The position numbers and the translations under genes are program-made. A stretch of 64,000 nt of DNA from Amycolatopsis regifaucium (GTDB taxonomy: Bacteria > Actinomycetota > Actinomycetes > Mycobacteriales > Pseudonocardiaceae), in contig NZ_LQCI01000002.1 in NCBI RefSeq assembly GCF_001613935.1, positions 372,001 through 436,000 of the forward strand. The letters are read 5' to 3'. How positions within the stretch are numbered: the stretch's first letter is position 1; every line of letters starts with the position of its first letter. Under the pieces are notes generated by a model. The model saw only the letters and a program-made list of their open reading frames with translations, had not been told where the DNA came from and did not search any database. Positions 15,643-23,236 of this stretch are shown piece after piece.

Positions 15643-16173
15643 ATGGCAAGCGACTTGCAACGACGCAAGATCTCCGGGGTCTTCGCCGCGATGGACGGCG
15701 ACGGTGACGGTTTCCTTCAGGAGCAAGACTTTCAGGCTCTCGCCGAGCGCTGGGCGCGGCTGCGTGGCCCGGGTGACGAGCGACGGCTGACCGGCATCAT
15801 GCTGAGCTGGTGGTCGACGTTGCTGGCCGCCTCGGACCTCGACCGCGACGACAAGGTCTCCCTCGACGAAGTGCTGCTGGTGGTGGACAAGCTGCCGGAC
15901 ACGCCGGAGGCCGTGACCGCGACGGCCGACGCGATGTTCGAAGCGATCGACGAGAACGAGGACGGCCTGATCTCCGCGGCGGAGTACCGCCGGATGATCG
16001 AGGCCTGGAGCGGCCGCCCCACCGACACCGACACCACGTTCCCGCTGCTGGACTCCGACGGTGATGGCATGCTGTCGCGGACCGAGTTCGCCGCGCTGTG
16101 GCTGGAGTTCTGGGCGGGCGACGACGCCGGAGCGCCGGGGACGCTCGTGTTCGGACCGCTCGCCGTGTCGTGA
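15643..16173 (+). CDS. EF-hand calcium-binding protein (calerythrin-like)
   Basis: A 176-residue soluble protein with four EF-hand loops: DGDGDGFLQEQD (about 17-28), DLDRDDKVSLDE, DENEDGLISAAE and DSDGDGMLSRTE. Loop 1 and loop 4 are canonical; all four keep the Asp at position 1 and a Glu/Asp at position 12. The size and four-hand pattern match calerythrin-type actinobacterial calcium buffers or sensors. ATG 15643 (MASDLQRRK) is preferred over ATG 15598, which adds an arginine/valine-rich stretch not seen in the family. No partner gene is evident. Confidence 0.92.
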   Translation: MASDLQRRKISGVFAAMDGDGDGFLQEQDFQALAERWARLRGPGDERRLTGIMLSWWSTLLAASDLDRDDKVSLDEVLLVVDKLPDTPEAVTATADAMFEAIDENEDGLISAAEYRRMIEAWSGRPTDTDTTFPLLDSDGDGMLSRTEFAALWLEFWAGDDAGAPGTLVFGPLAVS

Positions 16174-16238
16174 GTGACGATTCGGGTCAGAACCCTCTCT
16201 TAAGTACCTACTCGTCACCTGCGGTCTTGCTCGCGTGA

Positions 16239-16295
16239 AGTACATGATGGCCCCCTTCCTTGCGCTAGGCGCAAGGAAGGGGGCCATCATGTACT
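16239..16295. repeat. perfect 27-bp-arm palindrome, dispersed repeat copy 1
   Basis: A 27-bp arm (16239-16265, containing GTACATGATGGCCCCCTTCC) and its exact complement (16269-16295) are separated by TAG. A related, partly decayed copy lies at 19345-19399, sharing the same left arm for at least 28 nt. Copy 1 sits just after the EF-hand gene, where it would also form an RNA hairpin. The rest of 16174-16504 holds a second inverted repeat (16304-16412) and no gene. Confidence 0.85.
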
Positions 16296-16303
16296 GGGAA
16301 AGG

Positions 16304-16412
16304 TGTGAAGGACTCCTGCAGGAACGCCGAGTCCCTTCGCCCCATCGCACACGCCGACCGGCAACCCACACCAGCGGACAACCAAATACAAGTCCCCAAA
16401 GAGTCCTTCACA
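16304..16412. repeat. 109-bp element bounded by 12-bp inverted repeats
   Basis: TGTGAAGGACTC (16304-16315) and GAGTCCTTCACA (16401-16412) are exact inverted repeats 85 bp apart. The interior has no open frame and lower GC (ACAAATACAA-type sequence). It could be a small non-autonomous mobile relic or a member of a dispersed repeat family. No target-site duplication was recognised. Confidence 0.4.
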
Positions 16413-16504
16413 GACCAGCCGCTACCGGGCCCACCCGCTATAGGCACCTGGAACGACCCCGGCCAGCACCCGAATCGCCACTCACGACCCGGAGCCGCCG
16501 CTCC

Positions 16505-16765
16505 TCAGGCACCGAGACGGCTGTAGAGGCGGCTCGCCAGCGACGCGGCCAGCTGGTTCAGCGCGCCATGGGGTTCGACTTGCGCGAAGCGGCCCAGCAG
16601 TTCCGCCGCCGCGTAAGCCTCGGCCTCCGACAGCAACGCCGCGAACCGTTCCCGGCGCCCCCGCTCCATCAGCCGGGTCAGGGCCTCGGCGTACTCGTCC
16701 AGGTCACGCACCCCGACCAGGCCGTAGCGCTCGTCGAGCGGATCCCGCATGACCTCGTCGCTCAT
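16505..16765 (-). CDS. small conserved-type hypothetical protein
   Basis: An 86-residue, mostly helical, acidic protein (MSDEVMRDPLDERYGLVGVR ... LMERGRRERFAALLSEAEAY ... GRFAQVEPHGALNQLAASLA). Composition and the leucine/alanine helix pattern look like a real protein, and codon third positions are GC-rich. ATG 16765 is preferred; GTG 16801 would add 12 residues. No domain is recognised. It is followed by the inverted-repeat region. Confidence 0.55.
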   Translation of the reverse strand: MSDEVMRDPLDERYGLVGVRDLDEYAEALTRLMERGRRERFAALLSEAEAYAAAELLGRFAQVEPHGALNQLAASLASRLYSRLGA

Positions 16766-16945
16766 GCCCGTGAGCCCCTCTTCCCGTACTCCGTCCGACA
16801 CGCCGGAGAAAATCTATGCCGACCGGAGTAGACATTCAACGACGGGTGCGTGTAGTCTTCTCTTCGTACCGAGAGAGACAACGTCAAGCAGGCGCGGGAG
16901 AGAACGTAACTACCCGCGAGGTGAGACAAGGCGGTCAGGCAGGAC

Positions 16946-17199
16946 GGAGCCGATCAAGGAACAGGTTCCGGCTGGTGACCGGGAGCAGTACTCCAGGACC
17001 GTGTTGTGAAGAGGTTTTGCCAGGTAGTACCGGTCCTGGAGCAGCAGTATCGAAGTGTTGGCAGTACCGAAGTCGAGCAGTATCAGCAGTAGGCAGGACC
17101 GGTCAGGTGCCCGGAGCCGATCAGTGAACGGGGTTCCTGGCAGTGACCAGCGGCGTCAGCGTGCTGGGACCGATCAGTGAAAGGGTTCCAGCAGTGACG
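16946..17199 (+). repeat. three copies of a ~35-nt hairpin motif in a non-coding leader
   Basis: Copies lie at 16946-16980, 17113-17148 and 17166-17199. Each reads GGAGCCGATCA or GGGACCGATCA, then a small hairpin (GGAACAGGTTCC, GAACGGGGTTC or GAAAGGGTTCC), then a GTGACC/GTGACG end. They lie on the plus strand between a minus-strand hypothetical gene and the MerR gene at 17576, so they would be in the MerR 5' leader or in a separate RNA. Stretch 16802-17575 (774 bp) contains no convincing gene. Confidence 0.6.
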
Positions 17200-17310
17200 T
17201 TTGCAGTAGCTGAAGTAGCAGTAAGTGAAGTAGCAGTACCAGTAGTTGCAGTACCAGCAGTTGAAGTCGCAGTACCAGTAGTTGCAGTACCGGTAAGTGA
17301 AGTCGCAGTA
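16985..17310 (+). repeat. GCAGTA-rich tract (12 hexamers)
   Basis: Twelve GCAGTA hexamers were counted by eye, at 16985, 17044, 17061, 17077, 17086, 17203, 17218 and then five more to 17310, many extended to GCAGTACC or GCAGTAGC. Between 17200 and 17320 they run in register with multiples of 3, so the frame reads as a Val-Ala-Val-Pro string. Spacing is irregular, which excludes a CRISPR array. The base composition (AGT/GTA-rich) differs sharply from the flanks. Confidence 0.65.
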
Positions 17311-17526
17311 CCCAGTAAGTGGAAAACACAGGAAAGAAGGGAACGGCGTCATCATTGGATCGCCCGCGGCGGCCAGGTAGTGCCGCGCGGGTGCCGTAGT
17401 TCCATCGAGTTCGGAGGTGGTTCTCGGTCACGAATCAGCGATCCCCGCAAGGTTCGGCTTTCCGCCGGACGCGGGTGCAGGAAGCCGGCGAGCAAGCCGG
17501 TTGACAATGGTGAAACCCAACCCTGA

Positions 17527-17558
17527 GGGCCCCGGGTGCCGCTTGGCACCCGGGGCCC
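17527..17558 (+). promoter_or_regulatory. 14-bp-stem hairpin just before the MerR RBS (possible attenuator)
   Basis: GGGCCCCGGGTGCC (17527-17540), loop GCTT, then GGCACCCGGGGCCC (17545-17558) form a perfect and very stable hairpin. It ends 8 nt before GGAGGTGG and 17 nt before the MerR ATG. It is followed by TTCG, not a T-run. It could terminate a leader RNA or restrict ribosome access. Confidence 0.65.
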
Positions 17559-17575
17559 TTCGTGATGGAGGTGGA

Positions 17576-17926
17576 ATGATCCCTGACCAAGAAGGACCGG
17601 CCACGCCCAGCGGGGCCGACAGGTTCGACGACGAGCACTACCCCGCGTACACCATGGGCCGGGCCGCCGACATGCTCGGCACGACCCAGGGTTTTCTGCG
17701 CAGCCTCGACGAGGCCGGCCTGATCACCCCCCAACGGTCCGCCGGCGGGCACCGTCGTTACTCGCGGCACCAGCTGCGCCAGGCCGCCAGGGTGCGGGAA
17801 ATGGTCGACCAGGGCACCGCCATCGACGCCGCCTGCCGCATCGTCACCCTCGAAGACCAGCTCTACGAAGCTCAGCAACTCAACCGATCCCAAGGCCTCG
17901 CCAACGAAGGCAACACGCGCGACTGA
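17576..17926 (+). CDS. MerR-type HTH regulator
   Basis: A 116-residue protein with a single MerR helix-turn-helix and wing: YTMGRAADMLGTTQGFLRSL (about 25-44), EAGLITPQRSAGGHRRYSRH and QLRQAARVREMVDQGTAI. The C-terminal helix LEDQLYEAQQLNRS is short, with no effector domain. ATG 17576 has GGAGGTGG immediately upstream. An unusually long repeat-rich leader and a strong hairpin precede it, suggesting post-transcriptional control. A terminator hairpin follows at 17951-17978. The target genes are unknown. Confidence 0.88.
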   Translation: MIPDQEGPATPSGADRFDDEHYPAYTMGRAADMLGTTQGFLRSLDEAGLITPQRSAGGHRRYSRHQLRQAARVREMVDQGTAIDAACRIVTLEDQLYEAQQLNRSQGLANEGNTRD

Positions 17927-17950
17927 ACAGACCACCTCTCTCCGCCCCTT

Positions 17951-17978
17951 CGGCACGCGGCTTCAACGCCGCGTGCCG
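17951..17978. terminator. GC-rich hairpin terminator after the MerR gene
   Basis: CGGCACGCGGC (17951-17961) and GCCGCGTGCCG (17968-17978) form a perfect 11-bp stem with a TTCAAC loop, 25 nt after the MerR stop. No long T-run follows, which is usual for actinomycete terminators. Confidence 0.65.
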
Positions 17979-18134
17979 TTCGCATGTGCGGGGCGGGAAT
18001 ACGCTCCTCCGTACGCCGCCGTAACACCTAGGCCGTCCAGTCGTATGCGAAGCGATATCATTGAGACGACGGTGCCGAGTAGGAGACACTTTCCGTCTTG
18101 ACCCACGGAACTCCTACCGTGAACCGAGGTCCTC

Positions 18135-19076
18135 ATGCGCCGCGAATTCCGCGTTTCACTGCTGTCCGCTTGCCTCGCCGTGTCCCTCGTCCAGGTTCCC
18201 GTCGCCGCCGCAGCACCCGCTTCGGACACAGGCGGGACGCGCGCCGCGTTCTGCTACGAAGAACCTGTGCAGCCGAAAGCCGATGTAAGTGACATCAAGG
18301 CCGCTTTCCAGTCTTCGAAGTGGCTGCAGACGATCCAGGCCGTGTACAAACGACGGTGGCCCAGCGGCGAAGGCCTCGCGATCGCTCAAGCCAACGACAA
18401 GTATTTCAGCCAGTTCGTCGAAAAATCCAGTTTCAACGCCCTCGCCGAATCGCTGATGGTGGCCATTCACGAGGAGACCCATATGTGGGACCTGGATCCG
18501 TCGAGAACGTCCTGGGACGTCTACATGTCCGCGTGGATCAACGCGTCCCGGAAGGCGATGAAGGTGCCGCTGCACGGCGGATTTCCCCGCCGCGAGATCC
18601 TGCCGCTGATCACGGACAAGCTCACCGCCTCCATGGACGACATCTACCTGCGGGACGCGCAGCAGGGAACGTACCGCCTGCAGGGAGTCCTCGCCGAACT
18701 CAACGCCGGGCTCATGGGTCTGCCCGCGGCGACGGTCGTCGCCGAGTACATCCAGGGCGTGGGAGCGAGCAATTCCAGGGACATCGTCGCCACCAACATG
18801 CGTTATCTTCTGCTCTACCTGCGCACGGCCAAGACGAAACACGCCGACTACTGGACCAAGATCAAGGCCGAACCCGCGCTGCGCGAACTGGTGCTCATCG
18901 AGTTTCTCCGGTCGGCGTACTGGCTCGACCAATCCGCGTCCTATGCCACCAAACTCGGCAGTGCGGACGTGGACAAGATCGTCGCCAAGAACTACGCCCC
19001 GGAGAACATCGCGATAATCGAGGAATTCACCGGAGCCAAGGTCAACGTGAGTTCACCCAGGAACTGCACGGCCTGA
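18135..19076 (+). CDS. secreted protein with an HExxH metal-binding motif
   Basis: A 313-residue exported protein. The signal peptide is clear (RR, then LLSACLAVSLVQVPVAAAA, cleavage near residue 27). The mature part is helical and contains HEETHMWDLDP (about residues 117-127), an HExxH zinc-metalloprotease-type motif. It also carries AAFCYEEPVQPKAD with one Cys near the start and a C-terminal SPRNCTA that could pair with it. I recognise no peptidase family and see no obvious third zinc ligand or Met-turn. It may be an undescribed metallo-peptidase or only a structural match. ATG 18135 is the only start giving a complete signal peptide. Confidence 0.8.
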   Translation: MRREFRVSLLSACLAVSLVQVPVAAAAPASDTGGTRAAFCYEEPVQPKADVSDIKAAFQSSKWLQTIQAVYKRRWPSGEGLAIAQANDKYFSQFVEKSSFNALAESLMVAIHEETHMWDLDPSRTSWDVYMSAWINASRKAMKVPLHGGFPRREILPLITDKLTASMDDIYLRDAQQGTYRLQGVLAELNAGLMGLPAATVVAEYIQGVGASNSRDIVATNMRYLLLYLRTAKTKHADYWTKIKAEPALRELVLIEFLRSAYWLDQSASYATKLGSADVDKIVAKNYAPENIAIIEEFTGAKVNVSSPRNCTA

Positions 19077-19082
19077 GATCTC

Positions 19083-19316
19083 TCAGCCGTTCTGTTCGCG
19101 GTCACGGCCACTCGCGGCCGCCTTCTCCCCCCGGCGGCGCAGTTCAGCCCGCTCCGACCAGTCGTGGATCACGTCGTATCCCGCCATGGTGAGCCCGATC
19201 AGGCCGACGATACCGGTGATCACCGAGGCCGGGATCAGGTCGCGCATCGAACACACCACGGCGGCGACCATGAGCAAGATGCCGATACCGAGAGTCCACT
19301 TCGCGAAGCCGCTCAC
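19083..19316 (-). CDS. small two-helix membrane protein
   Basis: A 77-residue protein with two predicted transmembrane helices (about 5-24, FAKWTLGIGILLMVAAVVCS; about 29-49, IPASVITGIVGLIGLTMAGY) and a charged cytoplasmic tail (DWSERAELRRRGEKAAASGR). Start is GTG 19316. It converges with the secreted HExxH protein gene (6-bp gap). The function is unknown. Confidence 0.7.
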   Translation of the reverse strand: MSGFAKWTLGIGILLMVAAVVCSMRDLIPASVITGIVGLIGLTMAGYDVIHDWSERAELRRRGEKAAASGRDREQNG

Positions 19317-19344
19317 GCCGCCACCACCCCTCCGCCCTGTCGAA

Positions 19345-19399
19345 GTACATGATGGCCCCCTTCCTTGCGCCTAGGTACAGGAAGGGGGCCTTCACGTAC
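19345..19399. repeat. degenerate palindrome, dispersed repeat copy 2
   Basis: Left arm 19345-19365 (GTACATGATGGCCCCCTTCC + T) and right arm 19379-19399 pair with two mismatches around a 13-nt loop. The left side is identical to the repeat at 16239-16295 through TTGCGC. It lies between the small membrane protein gene and the lipase gene. Confidence 0.75.
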
Positions 19400-19509
19400 G
19401 TAGGGACATCTCCGTAGTTCTGGCGATGTCCCGGCCGCGCGATCACGAGACGGTGTGTGCCTGTCACCGAGACCGCGAGGGTCTCGGCCAGGTGCGAGGA
19501 GAAAGTCTC

Positions 19510-20211
19510 ATGAAGCGTGCGCGTCGCAGTGTGGCGGCCATCGCGGTGGCCGCCATGGCCACCGTCGGGGTCCTTGTCCAGTCCTGGGTTCCCGCCGCCG
19601 CGGCGGATTCGCCGGTGGCCGCCGAACGCGATCCGGTGATCTTGATCCACGGGTTGTTCGGCAGCCCGGCCAACTGGACCGAGTTGGCGGCCTCGCTGAA
19701 GCAGGCCGGGTACCGCGACGATCAGGTCTTCACGTTCGGCTACAACACCACGACGCAGTCCAACGTCGTCACCGCGGAACAACTCGGCGCGAAGGTCGAT
19801 GAGGTGCTGAGCCGCACCGGCGCGTCGAAAGTGGACCTGGTCGGCCATTCGATGGGCAGCCTCAACAGCCGCTACTGCGTGAAGTACGGCGCGTGCGCGG
19901 GCAAGGTGGACGACTGGGTGTCGCTGGCCGGGCCGAACAACGGCACGGCCAACGCCGGTCTCTGCGGGTGGCAGGTCACCTGCCGGGAAATGCGGCCCGG
20001 CTCCGGATTCCTCACGAAGCTCAACGCGGGCGAGACGTTGCCCGGCGACGTGGCGGGCACCGTCATTTGGTCGCCGAACGACGGCGTGGTCACCCCGGCC
20101 ACCAGTTCGAAACTGGACGGCGTGCACAACATCGAGGTGCCCGGTGTCAGTCATCTCGCGATGCTGCGTGACGACAAGGTCGCCGACTTGGTGGTGCGGG
20201 CGCTGGCGTGA
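19510..20211 (+). CDS. secreted lipase/esterase (alpha/beta hydrolase, lipase class 2 type)
   Basis: A 233-residue exported hydrolase. The signal peptide (KRARRS, then VAAIAVAAMATVGVLVQSWV, cut after AAA near 32) is followed by the oxyanion segment ILIHGLFGSPANW, the nucleophile elbow VGHSMGSLNSRY, the acid WSPNDGVVTP and the His in GVSHLAML, a complete Ser-Asp-His triad. Four cysteines (YCVKYGAC, LCGWQVTC) probably form two disulfides, as in Streptomyces EstA-type lipases. ATG 19510 is set by AGGAGA upstream and the signal peptide. A bidirectional hairpin at 20222-20254 terminates it against the convergent LuxR gene. Confidence 0.92.
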   Translation: MKRARRSVAAIAVAAMATVGVLVQSWVPAAAADSPVAAERDPVILIHGLFGSPANWTELAASLKQAGYRDDQVFTFGYNTTTQSNVVTAEQLGAKVDEVLSRTGASKVDLVGHSMGSLNSRYCVKYGACAGKVDDWVSLAGPNNGTANAGLCGWQVTCREMRPGSGFLTKLNAGETLPGDVAGTVIWSPNDGVVTPATSSKLDGVHNIEVPGVSHLAMLRDDKVADLVVRALA

Positions 20212-20221
20212 CCGGACTTCA

Positions 20222-20254
20222 CGCGGCCCACGGGATCAGTTCTCGTGGGCCGCG
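20222..20254. terminator. bidirectional hairpin terminator
   Basis: CGCGGCCCACG (20222-20232) and CGTGGGCCGCG (20244-20254) form a perfect 11-bp stem with an 11-nt loop between the convergent lipase and LuxR genes. The stop of the LuxR gene lies inside the loop. Confidence 0.7.
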
Positions 20255-22533
20255 CGGCGTTCGATGACCCAGACCGTGAGCTGGGTGCGGTTCGCGAAAC
20301 CCAGCTTCGTCAGGATGTGCTGGACATGGGTGTCGGCCGTGCGCTGGGCGATGACCAGACGGCGCGCGATTTCCCGGTTCGTCATTCCCGCGGCGACCAG
20401 ATCCGCGACCTCGGCTTCCCGCCGGGTCAGCGGGGACACCGAGGGCGGGAGCCGCGGGGGCTCCTCGATGCGGTCCTCCCCCGTACCGCCGGCGGCTTCG
20501 GCCGGGGTCATCGACCGTCCCTCGGCGTACGCGCGCTCGAACCGGTCGAGGCCGAGGGCGTCGCGGGTGGCGTCGCGGAAGCATCGGTGCGGGATCGACA
20601 CGGCGACGTCGGGAGTCGCCCCGCAGCGGTCCCACATGGTCGCCGCCGTGCCGAAAAGCCGGGCCGCCCGGGTGTGCCCGCCCTGCCGCGACGCGACCCA
20701 GGCCAGCCCGTCGACCCGGTACGCGGCGGACAGCTTGTCACCGGCGCGCAAGTCGATCCGCAGTGCCTCGCGCATCGCCGTCTCAGCGACCTCGGCGTCA
20801 CCGAACCACACCTCGACGACACCGATTCCGAAGAGGGCCATCGAGCGGTAGTGGCTGTCCCCGGCGTCCTCGCACAGCGACAACATCCAGCGCAGCAACG
20901 CCCGCGCGAGGTCGAGGTCACCGCGGTAGGCCACCGAGACACCGAGGATGAACAGCGGATGCATCTGCCTGCGGACGTCGCCACGTTCGGCGAAGGCCCT
21001 CACCGCCTTCGCGGCCAGTTCGACTGTCGGCTCGGTACACAGCATCGCGGCGAAGCTGCGCACGTAGTCGAGGTGCGCGTCGGCCTCCGCGGTGTCGAGG
21101 GCCGCCGCTTCGTCCAGCCGGGCGCGGGCCGAGGGCAGGTCGGATTGGAACAACGCGCACAGTGCCGACGTGCTCAACGCGAGGGCCCGCCCAGGCTCGT
21201 CCTCGTCCACGGCCGCCAGCGCGCGATCGATCCACTCACGGGCCTCGCGTGCGGCGCCGCTCATCACGAAGTACTCGGAGACGCGGGTCGCCATGCGCAG
21301 CGCCACGCCTGCTTCGCCGGGCTCGGTGAGTGACCACGTCAGCGCGACGCGCAGATTCGCGTGCTCGGCGCGCAGCCGGTCGTTCCACTCTGGCTGGCGT
21401 GGCCCGAACCATTCGGCGTCGGCGTCACGGGTCAGCCGGTCATAGTGGTCGCGGTGCCTGCGGGCGGCCTCGCGATCCGCGTTCCGGGCCACCAGCTGCT
21501 CGTGGCCGTAGTCGCGCAACGTCTCCAGCATTCGGTAACGCACGGTCGAACCGACGTCCTCTCGCTGCAGCACCGACATGTCGATAAGACCGTCGACGGC
21601 GGCGAGGACGTCCTCTCCGCGTGCGCCGCCCGCGCAAACGTGCTCCGCCGCGGCCAGGTCGAACGATCCGGCGAACACCGAGCACCGCGCCCAGACCACC
21701 CGCTCGGCCTCGGTGCACAACGCGAAACTCCAGTCCGCCGTGGCCCGCAGGGTGCGCTGCCGTTCGGGCACGGTGCGTGAGCCGGTGCTCAGTACCGCGA
21801 GGCGGTCTTCGAGCCGCCGCGCGATCTGGTGCGGCGACAGCGCCCGGATACGGGCCGCGGCGAGTTCGATGCCCAGCGGCAGCCCGTCCACCTGACGGCA
21901 CACCTTGGCCACGTCCGGCCCGTTGTCGTCGGTGAGCCGAAACGATGGCAATACCGAGCAGGCGCGATCGACGAACAGCTGGACGGCCTCACTGGCTTCC
22001 AGCTCACGCACGGAGGTGCCGTGTCCGGATGGGACGGTCAGCGGCGGCACGGCGTGAACGTGTTCACCGGCCACGCCGAGGGACCGCCGGCTGGTGCACA
22101 ACACCACCAGCCGTGGGCAGTGGCGCAAGAGGGTGGTGACCAGCTCGGCGCAATCCGCGACGAGATGCTCGCAGTTGTCGAGCACGAGCAGAAGTTGTTT
22201 CTCGCGCAGATAGTCGGCGACCGTGTGGAGGGTGGGCTGGACCGACCGGTCGTGCAGTCCGAGCCGGTGCGCGATCAGCCCGGCGAGCAGGCGCTCGTCA
22301 CGCGCTTCGGCGAGCGGCACGCCGATCACCCCGTCGGCGAACGCCCGGCGGAGCCTGGCCGCGACCCGTTCGGCGAGGCGGGTCTTCCCCACCCCGCCCG
22401 GACCGGTCAACGTGACCAGCCGCGCGGACCCGAGCAGCCTGCGTACCTCCGCACCCTCCTCCTGCCTGCCGACGTAGGTGGCCAGGTCCGTCCAGGCGGG
22501 GGGCGCGTCAGCGGTGCGGGAATCAGTCCACAT
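20236..22533 (-). CDS. STAND-type ATPase with LuxR HTH (large transcriptional regulator)
   Basis: A 765-residue regulator: an NB-ARC-like ATPase (Walker A TGPGGVGKTRLAE at about 46, Walker B LLLVLDNCEHL), a winged segment, a long alpha-helical TPR-like region (about 350-680) and a C-terminal LuxR helix-turn-helix (LTRREAEVADLVAAGMTNRE, then IARRLVIAQRTADTHVQHIL). This is the common actinobacterial AfsR-ATPase/LuxR architecture. ATG 22533 gives MWTDSRTADAPPAW. The TetR gene ends 6 bp upstream in the same direction, so hydrolase, TetR and this gene form one operon. Confidence 0.93.
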   Translation of the reverse strand: MWTDSRTADAPPAWTDLATYVGRQEEGAEVRRLLGSARLVTLTGPGGVGKTRLAERVAARLRRAFADGVIGVPLAEARDERLLAGLIAHRLGLHDRSVQPTLHTVADYLREKQLLLVLDNCEHLVADCAELVTTLLRHCPRLVVLCTSRRSLGVAGEHVHAVPPLTVPSGHGTSVRELEASEAVQLFVDRACSVLPSFRLTDDNGPDVAKVCRQVDGLPLGIELAAARIRALSPHQIARRLEDRLAVLSTGSRTVPERQRTLRATADWSFALCTEAERVVWARCSVFAGSFDLAAAEHVCAGGARGEDVLAAVDGLIDMSVLQREDVGSTVRYRMLETLRDYGHEQLVARNADREAARRHRDHYDRLTRDADAEWFGPRQPEWNDRLRAEHANLRVALTWSLTEPGEAGVALRMATRVSEYFVMSGAAREAREWIDRALAAVDEDEPGRALALSTSALCALFQSDLPSARARLDEAAALDTAEADAHLDYVRSFAAMLCTEPTVELAAKAVRAFAERGDVRRQMHPLFILGVSVAYRGDLDLARALLRWMLSLCEDAGDSHYRSMALFGIGVVEVWFGDAEVAETAMREALRIDLRAGDKLSAAYRVDGLAWVASRQGGHTRAARLFGTAATMWDRCGATPDVAVSIPHRCFRDATRDALGLDRFERAYAEGRSMTPAEAAGGTGEDRIEEPPRLPPSVSPLTRREAEVADLVAAGMTNREIARRLVIAQRTADTHVQHILTKLGFANRTQLTVWVIERRAAHEN

Positions 22534-22539
22534 GACCGG

Positions 22540-23220
22540 TCACCTCGACCGGCCTGACCCCGCGGGGTCCCCGGGCCGCAGCATCCGGATGGCCAGCTCG
22601 GCATAGGCGTCGGCGAGGTCGGCGGCCCCGTAGCCGGGGGTGGGCACGAACCAGTACGGCGCCCGTACCCCCATGCTCGCGATCGCCGCCGTGGTCGCGA
22701 CGAGTTCGGAGCCGTCGAACAAGCCTTGTTCGACGCCACGGACGCCGGCCTCGACAGCGATCTGTTCGGTGCGTTGCCGCAAGGCCAGGACCTCCCCGGC
22801 GCGCGCCGGGGAAAGATGATGCAGTTCGTCGTTGGTGACGATGGCCAGCAGCGGGTACGTGACGTGGTTGAGCACATGGGTGCGCACCAGTTCCCGGATC
22901 TGACTCACCGGGTCGGGGTCGCATTCGGCGATCGTCCGCTCGAACGAGGCCAGCAGCACACTGTGTCCGATGTGGACTATCCGCGTCAGGATGTCCTCCT
23001 TGGCGGCGAAATGCTCGTACAGACTGGGCGCCTTGATCCCGATCGCCGTGGCGATCTTCCGCACGCTGGTGGCCGGATAGCCGTGATAGGCGAACAGGCG
23101 CAGCGATTCCAGGAGGATGCGCGACTCGGTACCCGTGCTGGTCCCCGGCGGCAACCGCGGCTCCGCCGCACGGACCCTGGTCAGTGCGGTGAGGTCGCGG
23201 GGTTGCGGGTTCTCGTTCAG
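22540..23220 (-). CDS. TetR-family regulator (probable CTG start)
   Basis: About 226 residues. The TetR helix-turn-helix is clear: SRILLESLRLFAYHGYPATS, then VRKIATAIGIKAPSLYEHFA, followed by AKEDIL and a helical ligand domain with a TetR_C-like ending. No ATG, GTG or TTG occurs in a sensible place: the frame is open to 23385, but that part overlaps the upstream hydrolase gene. CTG 23220 (LNENPQPRDL) has GGAAAGG 9 nt upstream, directly after the hydrolase stop, so I take it as the start with coupling. It probably represses the operon through the palindrome at 24096-24115. Confidence 0.82.
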   Translation of the reverse strand: MNENPQPRDLTALTRVRAAEPRLPPGTSTGTESRILLESLRLFAYHGYPATSVRKIATAIGIKAPSLYEHFAAKEDILTRIVHIGHSVLLASFERTIAECDPDPVSQIRELVRTHVLNHVTYPLLAIVTNDELHHLSPARAGEVLALRQRTEQIAVEAGVRGVEQGLFDGSELVATTAAIASMGVRAPYWFVPTPGYGAADLADAYAELAIRMLRPGDPAGSGRSR

Positions 23221-23236
23221 TGTGCCGGCCCTTTCC

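Noticed and set aside
17203..17320. Possible CRISPR array (GCAGTA repeats)
   Set aside because: Units are 6-10 nt, irregularly spaced, lack unique 30-nt spacers, and no cas gene is near.
17143..17526. 127-aa plus-strand frame made of Val-Ala-Val-Pro repeats
   Set aside because: No RBS or folded-protein features, and the low-complexity string simply follows GCAGTA/GTA hexamers in register; regarded as non-coding repeat.
17880..18089. 69-aa minus ORF after the MerR gene
   Set aside because: It reads through the terminator hairpin, is arginine-rich and has no RBS.
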